Assembly (NCBI RefSeq): GCF_016773205.1 | Contig: NZ_JAETWB010000005.1 | Location: 1 to 64,000, forward strand | Origin: Belnapia arida | Lineage (GTDB): Bacteria > Pseudomonadota > Alphaproteobacteria > Acetobacterales > Acetobacteraceae | Reading direction: 5' to 3' | DNA length: 64,000 nt | Shown: positions 8,297 through 15,860 of the stretch, piece after piece | Layout of the letters: each line of letters opens with the position of its first letter | How positions within the stretch are numbered: the stretch's first letter is position 1 | Notes under the pieces: model-generated | What the model saw: the letters and a program-made list of their open reading frames with translations, nothing else | Database searches by the model: none | What the model was told of the DNA's origin: nothing | Translations under genes and position numbers: made by a program

Positions 8297-8983
8297 ATGT
8301 CCGACTACGTCATCACGCCGCCGGTGGTGGCCGCCGTCCCGATCAAGGGCAGCAGCCAAATGTTCCCGGTCCGCCGCATCTTCTGCGTCGGCCGCAATTA
8401 CGCCGAGCACGCCATCGAGATGGGCAGCGACCCGACCCGCGAGCCGCCCTTCTACTTCGCCAAGCCGGCCGACGCCTTGGTGGTGAACGAGGCGGACATG
8501 CCCTACCCGCCGATGACGAAGCAGCTGCACCACGAGATGGAGCTGGTCGTCGCCATCGGCTCGGCCGGCGCCGATATCGGCGTCGAGGACGCGCTGAAGC
8601 ATGTTTGGGGCTATTGCGCCGGCCTCGACATGACCCGCCGCGACCTTCAGAACGAGGCGAAGAAGACCGGCCGCCCCTGGGACATGGGCAAGGGCTTCGA
8701 CAATTCCGCCCCGATGGGCGCGCTGGTGCCGGCCCGCGGCATCGACGTCTCCAAGGGGAAGATCGAGCTGCGGGTGAACGGCAAGGTCACCCAGACCTCC
8801 GACCTGTCGAAGCTGATCTGGTCGGTGCCGGAGGTGATCTCCAACCTCTCCCACCTCATCCGCCTCGCCCCCGGCGACCTCATCATGACCGGGACGCCGG
8901 AAGGCGTTGCCGCCGTCCAGAAGGGTGACCTGCTGGAGGGCTTCGTCGAGGGCGTCGGCGAGGTGCGGACGCGCATCGTCTAG
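8297..8983 (+). CDS. Fumarylacetoacetate hydrolase-family protein (fumaryl/maleylpyruvate hydrolase type)
   Basis: This 228-residue metal-dependent C-C hydrolase of the FAH family resembles those that cleave fumarylpyruvate or acylpyruvates in aromatic degradation. The metal site is visible as HHEMELVVAIG (E80, E82) and GLDMTRRDLQ (D111). The opening RRIFCVGRNYAEHA and the closing PGDLIMTGTPEGV are standard family blocks. AGGAGG at 8281-8286 sets the start at ATG 8297. No gentisate or homogentisate genes are adjacent, so the physiological substrate is unknown; oxaloacetate-tautomerase or acylpyruvase activity is equally possible. Confidence 0.9.
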   Translation: MSDYVITPPVVAAVPIKGSSQMFPVRRIFCVGRNYAEHAIEMGSDPTREPPFYFAKPADALVVNEADMPYPPMTKQLHHEMELVVAIGSAGADIGVEDALKHVWGYCAGLDMTRRDLQNEAKKTGRPWDMGKGFDNSAPMGALVPARGIDVSKGKIELRVNGKVTQTSDLSKLIWSVPEVISNLSHLIRLAPGDLIMTGTPEGVAAVQKGDLLEGFVEGVGEVRTRIV

Positions 8984-9076
8984 TATTCGGCACGCCTTCC
9001 CCGGCAGCGCGCGGAAGGTCACGGGGCAGGGCCCGGCGCTATTGTGGGCCCCGTCCCGCCCGTCTATCCCTCGGCC

Positions 9077-9904
9077 ATGCCGAACGCAGCCCCTGGCCGG
9101 ACCCTCCGCATCGCCACCTGGAACATCAATTCAGTTCGCCTGCGGCGTCCGTTGCTGGCCGGGCTGATCGCGGCGCTCGACCCGGACGTTCTCTGCCTCC
9201 AGGAGACCAAGTGCCCGGACGAGTTCTTCCCGCTGGAGGAGCTGCGGGCGGTCGGCTTCCCGCACATCGCCCATCGCGGGATGAAGGGCTACAACGGCGT
9301 CGCGGTGCTGTCCCGCATCCCTTTCGAGGTCCGTGCCGACGACCCGAATTGGTGCGCGAAGGGCGATTGCCGGCATCTCGGCGTCGCCCTCGATGTCCCG
9401 GGCGGTCCGGTCGAGCTGCATGATTTCTATGTCCCCGCCGGCGGCGACACGCCCGACCGCGAGGCCAACGCAAAGTTCGCCCATAAGCTCGACTTCGTCG
9501 CCGAGGCCACGGCCTGGACCCGGGCACGCGGTCCCGCCCGCCGCAGTGTTCTTGTCGGCGACCTCAACATCGCCCCGCTCGAGCATGACGTCTGGAGCCA
9601 CAAGCAGATGTTGGGCGTCGTCTCCCACACGCCCGTCGAGGTCGAGGCGCTGACCGGCTGGCAAGCGGCCGGCGACTGGCACGATGCCCTCCGCCACTTC
9701 GTTCCGCCGGAGCAGAAGCTCTATACGTGGTGGTCCTACCGGGCCAAGGACTGGGAGGCCTCCGACCGTGGCCGCCGGCTCGACCATGTCTGGGTCAGCC
9801 AGGACCTGGCCGGCGCGCTGACCCGCCATCAAGTGCTGAAGCCCGCCCGCGGATGGACCCAGGCGAGCGACCATGTGCCGGTGATGGTCGAGCTCGCCCT
9901 CTGA
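9077..9904 (+). CDS. xthA: Exodeoxyribonuclease III
   Basis: This 275-residue AP endonuclease and 3'-exonuclease works in base excision repair. The endonuclease/exonuclease/phosphatase fold is shown by LRIATWNINSVR (catalytic Asn), DVLCLQETK (metal-binding E43), the KGYNGVAVLS block, VGDLNIAP with the Asp-Asn pair, and the terminal RLDHVWVS and ASDHVPVM with the catalytic Asp-His. ATG 9077 is chosen because the family usually begins about ten residues before the first strand. The tsaB start follows the stop by one base, suggesting one transcript xthA-tsaB-rimI. Confidence 0.95.
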   Translation: MPNAAPGRTLRIATWNINSVRLRRPLLAGLIAALDPDVLCLQETKCPDEFFPLEELRAVGFPHIAHRGMKGYNGVAVLSRIPFEVRADDPNWCAKGDCRHLGVALDVPGGPVELHDFYVPAGGDTPDREANAKFAHKLDFVAEATAWTRARGPARRSVLVGDLNIAPLEHDVWSHKQMLGVVSHTPVEVEALTGWQAAGDWHDALRHFVPPEQKLYTWWSYRAKDWEASDRGRRLDHVWVSQDLAGALTRHQVLKPARGWTQASDHVPVMVELAL

Positions 9905-9905
9905 C

Positions 9906-10562
9906 ATGGCGCTGATCCTCGCCCTCGACGCCGCGCTGGCCGGCTGCTCCGCCGCCCTGGTCGATGGCGACCGGGTGCTGGCCGCTCGCGCCGCGCAGGG
10001 CGACCGCGGCCATGCGGCCCTCCTTCCGCCGATGGCCGAGGCGGTGCTGCGCGAAGCCGGCCTTGCCGCCACCGCCCTCGATGCCGTCGCCGCCGTGGTC
10101 GGGCCGGGGGGCTTCACCGGCCTCCGCGCCGCCCTCGCGCTCGCCGAGGGCCTCGCCCTCGGCATCGGCCGTCCAGCCATCGGCGTCACCACCGGCGAGG
10201 CGCTGGCTGCCGCCCTCCCCTTCGGCCCCCGCGCCGTCTGGTCGGCGATCGACAACCGCCGCGGCAGGGTGATGCTGGAGCGCTTCCCCCCCGGCAGCCT
10301 CCAGGCCGAAGGCCCGCCGGAGGTGGTCGCCGAGACGGACCTTCCCCGCCCTGCCTTCCCCGTGGCGCTGGCCGGCGATGCCGCGCCCGCCATCGCCGCC
10401 CGGCTCGCGGCGCAAGGCCTCGACGCGCTGCTGAGCGCCTCGCGCCTCCCCTCCGCCATCGCCGCCGCCCGGGTCGCTGCGCTCCGCCTGGCCGGCGCCC
10501 TGCCGCCGCTTGCCGCCCGCCCGCTCTATGTCGAGCCCCCGGCGGTGCGCCGCCCGGGATGA
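9906..10562 (+). CDS. tsaB: tRNA threonylcarbamoyladenosine biosynthesis protein TsaB
   Basis: This 218-residue scaffold protein of the TsaB-TsaD-TsaE complex helps make t6A37 in ANN-decoding tRNAs. It has the ASKHA-type N-terminal lobe: MALILALDAALAGCSAALV, then HAALLPPMAEAVLREAG and the characteristic VVGPGGFTGLRAALALAEGLALG. Its C-terminal half is Ala-rich with LYVEPPAVRRPG at the end. The TGA overlaps the rimI ATG (ATGA), a coupling seen in many bacteria because both act on translation-related substrates. Confidence 0.94.
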   Translation: MALILALDAALAGCSAALVDGDRVLAARAAQGDRGHAALLPPMAEAVLREAGLAATALDAVAAVVGPGGFTGLRAALALAEGLALGIGRPAIGVTTGEALAAALPFGPRAVWSAIDNRRGRVMLERFPPGSLQAEGPPEVVAETDLPRPAFPVALAGDAAPAIAARLAAQGLDALLSASRLPSAIAAARVAALRLAGALPPLAARPLYVEPPAVRRPG

Positions 10563-10987
10563 GGGCCGCCCGGCCGGAGGATGCGCCGGCGCTGGCCGCC
10601 CTGCACGCCCTGGCCTTCCCCCCCGCCGAAGCCTGGGGGCCGGATGCAATGCGGCTGATGCTGGAGATGCCCGGCGCCTTCGGCGTCTGGTGCCAAGCGG
10701 AGGGGCTGGTCCTCGCCCGCGCCGCCGCCGGCGAAGCCGAGATCCTGACCCTCGCCGTCGCTCCCGCCGCCCGCCGCCGCGGCCTCGGTGCCGCCCTGCT
10801 CGGTGCTGCCATGCAGGGGGCGGTCCTCCGTGGCGCCGCCGAGATGTTCCTCGAAGTCGCCGCCGCCAATGAAGCGGCACTTGCCCTTTATGCTGCCGCC
10901 GGCTTCGACGGCGTCGGCCGCCGTCGCCGTTACTATGCGAATGGCGAGGATGCGCTGGTGCTGCGCCGCAGCCTCAGCCCTTCCTGA
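10559..10987 (+). CDS. rimI: Ribosomal protein-alanine N-acetyltransferase RimI (GNAT family)
   Basis: This 142-residue GNAT enzyme is predicted to acetylate the N-terminus of ribosomal protein S18. Acetyl-CoA binding is shown by ILTLAVAPAARRRGLGAALL (motif A with R-x-x-G-x-G/A). It is followed by EMFLEVAAANEAALALYAAAGFDGVGRRRRYY, the helix and Tyr of motif B common to RimI. It overlaps tsaB by 4 bp. The last 14 bp overlap the 3' end of the convergent TusA-like gene. Confidence 0.9.
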   Translation: MRAARPEDAPALAALHALAFPPAEAWGPDAMRLMLEMPGAFGVWCQAEGLVLARAAAGEAEILTLAVAPAARRRGLGAALLGAAMQGAVLRGAAEMFLEVAAANEAALALYAAAGFDGVGRRRRYYANGEDALVLRRSLSPS

Positions 10988-11249
10988 GCAGCAGCAGCAC
11001 CGTCCCGTCCCCGGCCTCTGCCTCGGCCAGCACCGCATGGCCCTGTTCGGAGGCGGTTTTCGGGATGCTGCGCCGCGGTTCCTCGCCGCGCAAGCGCACC
11101 AGAAGGGTTTCGCCAGAAGCCATCTTGTCCAGCGCCAACCGAGTGCGAACGAAGGTCATCGGGCAAGTCTCCGCTGTGATGTCGATCTGACGGTCACCGG
11201 TCAGTTCTTTGGCGCTTACAAAACTCAAGGTTTCTTGCCCTTCAATCAT
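10974..11249 (-). CDS. TusA/SirA-like sulfur-carrier family protein
   Basis: This 91-residue protein is of the TusA fold: a short strand (RQIDITAETCPMTFVRTRLALD) with the conserved Cys at the N-cap of helix 1, then GETLLVRLRGEEPRRSIPKTA and VLLLLRKG at the end. Classical TusA has CPxP; here the second Pro is replaced (CPMT), as in a subgroup of TusA-like proteins. It may carry sulfur or serve a structural role. It runs convergent to rimI and divergent from mucR. Confidence 0.82.
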   Translation of the reverse strand: MIEGQETLSFVSAKELTGDRQIDITAETCPMTFVRTRLALDKMASGETLLVRLRGEEPRRSIPKTASEQGHAVLAEAEAGDGTVLLLLRKG

Positions 11250-11319
11250 CCGAAACGGATTGCGAAACGGCCTCGACAGGTACTATAGGGCGGAGACTTC
11301 AAACAGGAAGACGTGCCAG

Positions 11320-11790
11320 ATGGCTGAAGAATCCCCCTCGACCGAACTGCTTGGACTGACCGCCGAAATCGTTGCGGCGCATGTGTCCAACAATCCGGTC
11401 GCCTTGGCTGATCTGCCGAACCTGATCCAGGAAGTATACAAGACGCTGGCCTCAGTCGGTCAGCCGATGGTGAAGCCGCAACCCGATCGTCCGCAGCCCG
11501 CCGTTCCGGTCAAGAAGTCGATCACCCCCGAATACCTGATCTGCCTCGAAGACGGTAAGAAGCTGAAGATGCTGAAGCGGCATCTGCAGACCTCTTACAA
11601 TCTCACGCCGGAGCAATACCGGGAGCGTTGGGGGCTCGGGTCGGATTATCCGATGGTTGCGCCGAATTATGCCAAGCATCGCTCCTCTCTCGCCAAGAAG
11701 ATCGGCCTCGGCACCAAGCCGCGCGGCCGTCCGCCGCGGGCCGGCCGGCGCGAGGCCGCTGCCCCCGCCGCGGCCGCCAAGACGGCCTGA
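11320..11790 (+). CDS. MucR/Ros-family transcriptional regulator
   Basis: This 156-residue alphaproteobacterial DNA-binding protein is of the Ros/MucR type, which typically controls exopolysaccharide, motility or host-interaction genes. The N-terminal oligomerisation part includes LLGLTAEIVAAHVSNNPV and LPNLIQEVYKTL. The DNA-binding core is ITPEYLICLEDGKKLKMLKR, continuing HLQTSYNLTPEQYRERWGL, and then YPMVAPNYAKHRSSLAKKIGLG. The fold normally holds one zinc with Cys, Cys/Asp, His and His. Here the Cys and first His remain but the final His is replaced by Ser (HLQTSYN). The C-terminus is Arg/Ala-rich. ATG 11320 is chosen because the family begins a few residues before this helix. Confidence 0.92.
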   Translation: MAEESPSTELLGLTAEIVAAHVSNNPVALADLPNLIQEVYKTLASVGQPMVKPQPDRPQPAVPVKKSITPEYLICLEDGKKLKMLKRHLQTSYNLTPEQYRERWGLGSDYPMVAPNYAKHRSSLAKKIGLGTKPRGRPPRAGRREAAAPAAAAKTA

Positions 11791-11945
11791 GGCTCCAGGG
11801 GAAAGCAGCCTGGAAGTAGCCTCCGAGGCTCGCGGGCCAGGGGCGGCACCAAGGGCTGCGTCCGCCATGGTCGCGGACGCGGCATCGGTCTATGGTCGCC
11901 CTTCCGATCCCAGCGACCCCAGAGGAAGGGCAACTCGCCAGCCGC

Positions 11946-12440
11946 ATGGATACGCCCGCTTCCGCCGACCGTGAGGGCATCTCCCGCATCGAGAGGATGT
12001 GCATCGAGCGCGGCCTCAAGATGACCGGGCAGCGCCGGCTCATTGCCCGCGTGCTCTCGGAGAGCGAGGACCACCCCGATGTGGAGGAGCTGTACCGCCG
12101 CGCCGTGGCGCAGGACAGCCGCATCTCCATCGCCACCGTCTACCGCACCGTCCGCCTGCTGGAGGAGAAGGGCATCCTCGAGCGGCGCGACTTCGGCGGC
12201 GGCCGCGCCCGCTACGACCAAGCCGATCGCGGCCAGCACTACCACCTGATCGACGTCGATACCGGCAAGGTGATTGAATTCGCCGATCCCAGGCACCGGG
12301 AGATCGCCCAGGAGATCGCCGCCCGCCTCGGCTTCGAGCTGGTGGACCACCGGCTGGAGCTGTTCGGCCGCCGCTTCCCCGAGGGCCAGGCGCCTGCCAC
12401 GCCGCGCCGCCCCGGCAAGCCGCAGGACGACGAGGCATGA
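11946..12440 (+). CDS. fur: Fur-family metalloregulator (Fur/Mur type)
   Basis: This 164-residue protein has an N-terminal winged helix (GLKMTGQRRLIARVLSESEDHPDVEELYRRA, ISIATVYRTVRLLEEKGIL) and a C-terminal dimerisation/metal domain (GQHYHLIDVDTGKVIEFAD, IAARLGFELVDHRLELFGR). The C-x2-C pair of some Fur proteins is absent, as is usual for alphaproteobacterial Fur/Mur. The metal-site HHDH segment reads QHYH, so one His is changed. Whether it senses iron or manganese cannot be read from the sequence. It overlaps olsB by 4 bp (ATGA) and so is probably co-transcribed with it. Confidence 0.9.
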   Translation: MDTPASADREGISRIERMCIERGLKMTGQRRLIARVLSESEDHPDVEELYRRAVAQDSRISIATVYRTVRLLEEKGILERRDFGGGRARYDQADRGQHYHLIDVDTGKVIEFADPRHREIAQEIAARLGFELVDHRLELFGRRFPEGQAPATPRRPGKPQDDEA

Positions 12441-13276
12441 GCAGCCCCCCGCTCGCCGTCGCCCCGCCCCCGGCCGATACCGGCTTCGGCGAGCTGCGCG
12501 CCGGCAATCTCGGCGTCCGCATCGCCGAGACGGCGGAGGAGGTGGATGCTGCCCAAGCCCTGCGCTTCCGCGTCTTCTACGAGGAGATGGGTGCCCATCC
12601 CGATGCCGAGACGCTGGCCGCCGCCCGCGACCGCGACGCCTTCGACGCCGTTGCCGACCATCTGCTGGTCATCGACCACGACCTCGGCGAGGGCCCGGCC
12701 TCGGTCGTCGGCACCTACCGGCTGATCCGGCGCGAGGCGGCGCGGGCCGTGGGTGGCTTCTATTCGGCGGCGGAATACGACATCGCCCCGCTGGTCGCCT
12801 TGCCCGGCCCGATCCTCGAGCTCGGGCGCTCCTGCGTCGGCGCCAACCATCGCACGCGGGGCACCTTGCAGCTGCTCTGGCGCGGCATCGCAGCCTATGT
12901 CTTCCGCCATCGGATCGACGTGATGTTCGGCTGCGCCAGCCTGCCGGGGACCGACCTCGATGCGCTGGCCCCGGCGTTGACCTATCTCCACGCCCATCAC
13001 CTGGCGCCGCCGGCGCTCCGGCCCCGGGCGCTTCCCGAGCGCTACGTGCCGATGGGCCGGCTGCCCCCGTCCGGGCTCGACACCCGCGCAGTGCAGAACG
13101 ACCTGCCGCCGCTCATCAAAGGATATCTCCGCCTCGGCGGCTTCGTCGGAGACGGCGCGGTGCTCGACCCGCAGTTCAACACCACCGATGTCTGCATCGT
13201 CGTGAAGACCGAGCTCATCACCGACAAGTACTCGAAGCATTACGAGCGGAAGCTCGGCCCCGGCATCTTCGACTGA
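12437..13276 (+). CDS. olsB: Ornithine lipid synthesis acyltransferase OlsB (GNAT-like)
   Basis: This 279-residue protein of the OlsB/COG3176 family transfers a 3-hydroxyacyl chain from acyl carrier protein to ornithine, the first step of ornithine lipid synthesis. Matching blocks are LRFRVFYEEMGA, ASVVGTYRLIRREAA, FYSAAEYDIAPL, ILELGRSCVGANHRTRGTLQ, YVFRHRIDVMFGCASLPGTD and PPLIKGYLRLGGFVGDGAV. The partner OlsA acyltransferase is not next to it. It is coupled to fur by a 4-bp overlap, which may link membrane lipid change to metal status (inference). Confidence 0.88.
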   Translation: MSSPPLAVAPPPADTGFGELRAGNLGVRIAETAEEVDAAQALRFRVFYEEMGAHPDAETLAAARDRDAFDAVADHLLVIDHDLGEGPASVVGTYRLIRREAARAVGGFYSAAEYDIAPLVALPGPILELGRSCVGANHRTRGTLQLLWRGIAAYVFRHRIDVMFGCASLPGTDLDALAPALTYLHAHHLAPPALRPRALPERYVPMGRLPPSGLDTRAVQNDLPPLIKGYLRLGGFVGDGAVLDPQFNTTDVCIVVKTELITDKYSKHYERKLGPGIFD

Positions 13277-13280
13277 CCAA

Positions 13281-13302
13281 GGCGGGGGGCTTGCCCCCCG
13301 CC
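13281..13302. terminator. Hairpin between convergent olsB and binding-protein genes
   Basis: A 9-bp perfect G/C stem (13281-13289 with 13294-13302) with a CTTG loop lies in the 40-bp gap between the two convergent stops. There is no T run on either side. It is a probable bidirectional terminator. Confidence 0.5.
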
Positions 13303-13316
13303 CGCCGCGGCCATCC

Positions 13317-14633
13317 TCAGCGATAATGCCGCCTTGCCCGGCGCTCCGCCTCTCGCGCCGCGGCCTCCGGCGTCGCCTGGCCGGAGGCGACGGAGGCGCA
13401 CATCTGGATCAGCACGTAATCCGCGGCCACCGCGCCGGAGGCCAGGCTGATTGGCCCGCGATACCCGCTCCAGAAGGGCGTGTTCATCGTATCGGCAAAG
13501 ACGGCGAGCTTCGGGTCGGAGGACCAGACGCCGCTCTGCCGGTAGGCATTCAGCGGATGCGCCCAGTAGCCGAGGCAGCCCAACAGCCAGGGGTCGTACT
13601 GCTCCGCCTCCATCATGAAGGCGAGGAAGGCCTTGGCCGCATTCGGGTAGCGCGTGTGCCGGAAGACCATGGCGTTCATCACCGTCGTCGAATGCGGCGG
13701 CGCGGCGGCCAAGCCTTTCGGCATCGGCGCATGGTTCATGTCATCGGCGATGGCCCGCGTGTTCGGGTCGTTCTTCACGCTGAAGTAGAGCGAGATGCCA
13801 TTGGCCGTCAGCCAGATGTCCTGCGAGGAGAAGGCCCGGTTGTTGGAGATGTCCGACCAGGACAGCGTGCCGGTGATGAAGGTCGGGAACAGCTCCTTGA
13901 GGTAGGTCAGCGCCGCCACCGTTTCCCGGCTGTTGATGGCGACCTTCCCCTCCTCGTCGACCAGCATCCCGCCATGCGACCAGATCAGCCATTGCGCGAA
14001 GCCGTTGCCGTCGCCCACCGCATTGCCGAGGGCGAAGCCCGGTGGCTTGCCCGCTTGACGCAGCGCCTGGCAAAGCTTGAGGAAGCCGGCATGATCCTCC
14101 GGCATGCCGTCGAAACCGGCTTCCCTGATGGCCGAGATGCGGTAGTTGGCAGGCCCGATATTCCCGCCGATCGGCAGGCCGAGCCAGGTCTGCGACCGGT
14201 CCTTCTTGCCGTATTTCTCGGCGAGGAAGGTCCATCCGCCGTAGCGCTGCCCGAGATACTCGGCGATGTCGGAGACCTCGACCACCTTGTCCGCATAGAT
14301 GTGCGGGTCGTCGCCCCAGCCGATGACGACGTCCGGCCCGGTGCCGGTATTGGCGACGACCGCGGTCTGCGGCCGGATGTCCTCCCAGCCGACGAAATCG
14401 ATCCGGACGGGGATGTTGTACCGGTCTTGGAAGGCCTGGGCGTTGCGCCGGAAGATCACCTCGTCGGGCTCGACGAAGCGCGAGGGGCGGATGATGCGGA
14501 GGTTGGCCCCCGGCTCCGGCGGCAGCCGCGGCGGTGTCACGTCGCGTCGCGGGATGGCGGACTGGGCGAAGGCCGGGCCGGCGAGCGCCGCGGCGCCGAG
14601 GGCGAGCGTCGCCCTGCGGGTCAGATCGTGCAT
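13317..14633 (-). CDS. ABC transporter extracellular solute-binding protein (family 1)
   Basis: This 438-residue periplasmic binding protein begins with a twin-arginine signal (LTRRATLALGAAALAGPAFA). It has the sugar-type SBP_bac_1 layout: LRIIRPSRFVEPDEVIFRRN, VANTGTGPDVVIGWGDDP, YLKELFPTFITGTLSWSDIS and AKAFLAFMMEAEQYDPWL. No permease or ATPase genes of a carbohydrate ABC system are beside it, so it is an orphan. Its ligand is unknown; a sugar, sugar-phosphate or polyamine is possible. It ends 40 bp from olsB with a hairpin between. Confidence 0.85.
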   Translation of the reverse strand: MHDLTRRATLALGAAALAGPAFAQSAIPRRDVTPPRLPPEPGANLRIIRPSRFVEPDEVIFRRNAQAFQDRYNIPVRIDFVGWEDIRPQTAVVANTGTGPDVVIGWGDDPHIYADKVVEVSDIAEYLGQRYGGWTFLAEKYGKKDRSQTWLGLPIGGNIGPANYRISAIREAGFDGMPEDHAGFLKLCQALRQAGKPPGFALGNAVGDGNGFAQWLIWSHGGMLVDEEGKVAINSRETVAALTYLKELFPTFITGTLSWSDISNNRAFSSQDIWLTANGISLYFSVKNDPNTRAIADDMNHAPMPKGLAAAPPHSTTVMNAMVFRHTRYPNAAKAFLAFMMEAEQYDPWLLGCLGYWAHPLNAYRQSGVWSSDPKLAVFADTMNTPFWSGYRGPISLASGAVAADYVLIQMCASVASGQATPEAAAREAERRARRHYR

Positions 14634-14745
14634 GTTTTGTTCCTCCCAAGCGAAGCCTTGGCCGTGGCGACGCCTGGGGCGGCGCCCAGCTTGGCGAGGA
14701 TGCGCCAGGCTGGGCGCGGAAAGCGAGGAAAAGCGGCAGCGGCGC

Positions 14746-14958
14746 TCAGGCTGGCGTGTCGACGAAGCCGCGATAGACGGTGAGCACGGTGTCGTCGACC
14801 ACCATGCCGCGGTCGAGGAAGCGGTGCAGGATCTTGGCGTCGACCTTGCGGCCGCTCGACTTCATCCGCGCGGCGAGGTCGTGGATGCTGAGGCCGTGCC
14901 GGGCGACATAGGCTTGCAGGTCGGCCTTCACCTGCTCGCGCTCGGTGGGTGTCATCAT
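14746..14958 (-). CDS. Small helix-rich protein of unknown function
   Basis: This 70-residue protein begins MMTPTEREQVKADLQAYVAR. It is predicted all-helical with the spacing of a small helix-turn-helix domain: LSIHDLAARMKSSGRKVDAK, then LHRFLDRGMVVDDTVLTVYR. The charged, well-mixed composition is unlike the Ala/Arg shadow frames around it, and GGGAGGAC lies just upstream of the ATG. A DNA-binding role is a guess. It stands between an orphan binding protein and mlaF with its own short gaps on both sides. Confidence 0.68.
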   Translation of the reverse strand: MMTPTEREQVKADLQAYVARHGLSIHDLAARMKSSGRKVDAKILHRFLDRGMVVDDTVLTVYRGFVDTPA

Positions 14959-15017
14959 GGGCGTCCTCCCGTGTTGGGAGGAGTGAACGCCCGAGAGCGA
15001 GCCGGTGTCCAGCGGAG

Positions 15018-15860
15018 CTAGCGGCGCAGCTCCATCTGGATCGGCCCTTCCCGCAGGCCGTTGGCGAACTGGTCGACCATCGCATTGCCGCTATGGCCGA
15101 GATTGCCGGCCGGCCCTGTCCAGACGATCCGGCCCTTGTGGATCATCGCCGCCGTCTCGCCGATGCGCCGCGCGCTCGCCATGTCATGGGTGATGGAGAC
15201 CGCCGTCGCGCCGAGGCGCTTCACGCAATCGACGATCAGCCCGTCGATGACGGCGCCCATGATCGGGTCGAGCCCCGTGGTCGGCTCGTCGAAGAAGATG
15301 ATGTCGGGCTGGGCGGCGATGGCGCGGGCCAGTGCCACGCGCTTCTGCATGCCCCCCGAGAGCTCCGCCGGCGAGAGGTCGCCGACCGTCTCGGCCAGCC
15401 CCACCTGCGCCAGCACCTCGGCCGCCCGGTCGCGCGCCTTGGCACGGGTGATGCGGTTCTGCGCCAGCAGCTTGAAGCAGACATTCTCCCAGACGGGGAG
15501 GCTGTCGAAGAGCGCGCCGTTCTGGAACAGCATGCCGATGCGGTCGCCGAGCGCCTCGCGCTCCCGCCGCGGCAGCTTCAGCACGTCGACGCCGTCGATT
15601 TCGATGATGCCCTCGTCCGGCGTGATCAGCCCGAGGATGCATTTGATGGTCACCGACTTGCCGGAGCCGGAGCCGCCGAGGATGACGACGCCCTGCCCCG
15701 CCGCCACGTCAAGGTCGACGCCGTCCAGCACGCGCTTCGGCCCGAAGGCCTTCCTCACGCCGCGCATGCGGATCTTCGGAGTGTTGACCATGGTGGACCG
15801 GTTCAGGCCTTCGGTGCCCGGCTCCGCCTGCATCCTGCGGTCATCGGATCCGTAGCTCAT
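15018..15860 (-). CDS. mlaF: MlaF-type ATPase of the phospholipid/retrograde lipid ABC transporter
   Basis: This 280-residue ATP-binding subunit works with MlaE in the inner-membrane Mla complex that moves phospholipids and maintains outer-membrane asymmetry. Walker A is LGGSGSGKS (residues 61-69), the ABC signature LSGGMQKR, Walker B DIIFFDEPTTGLDP, and the switch His in SITHDM. The ATG at 15860 overlaps the mlaE stop (ATGA). An internal ATG at 15791 (MVNTPKIRMRG) gives 257 residues and matches the usual family N-terminus, so the first 23 residues are uncertain. MlaD and the other Mla subunits are not adjacent. Confidence 0.9.
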   Translation of the reverse strand: MSYGSDDRRMQAEPGTEGLNRSTMVNTPKIRMRGVRKAFGPKRVLDGVDLDVAAGQGVVILGGSGSGKSVTIKCILGLITPDEGIIEIDGVDVLKLPRREREALGDRIGMLFQNGALFDSLPVWENVCFKLLAQNRITRAKARDRAAEVLAQVGLAETVGDLSPAELSGGMQKRVALARAIAAQPDIIFFDEPTTGLDPIMGAVIDGLIVDCVKRLGATAVSITHDMASARRIGETAAMIHKGRIVWTGPAGNLGHSGNAMVDQFANGLREGPIQMELRR

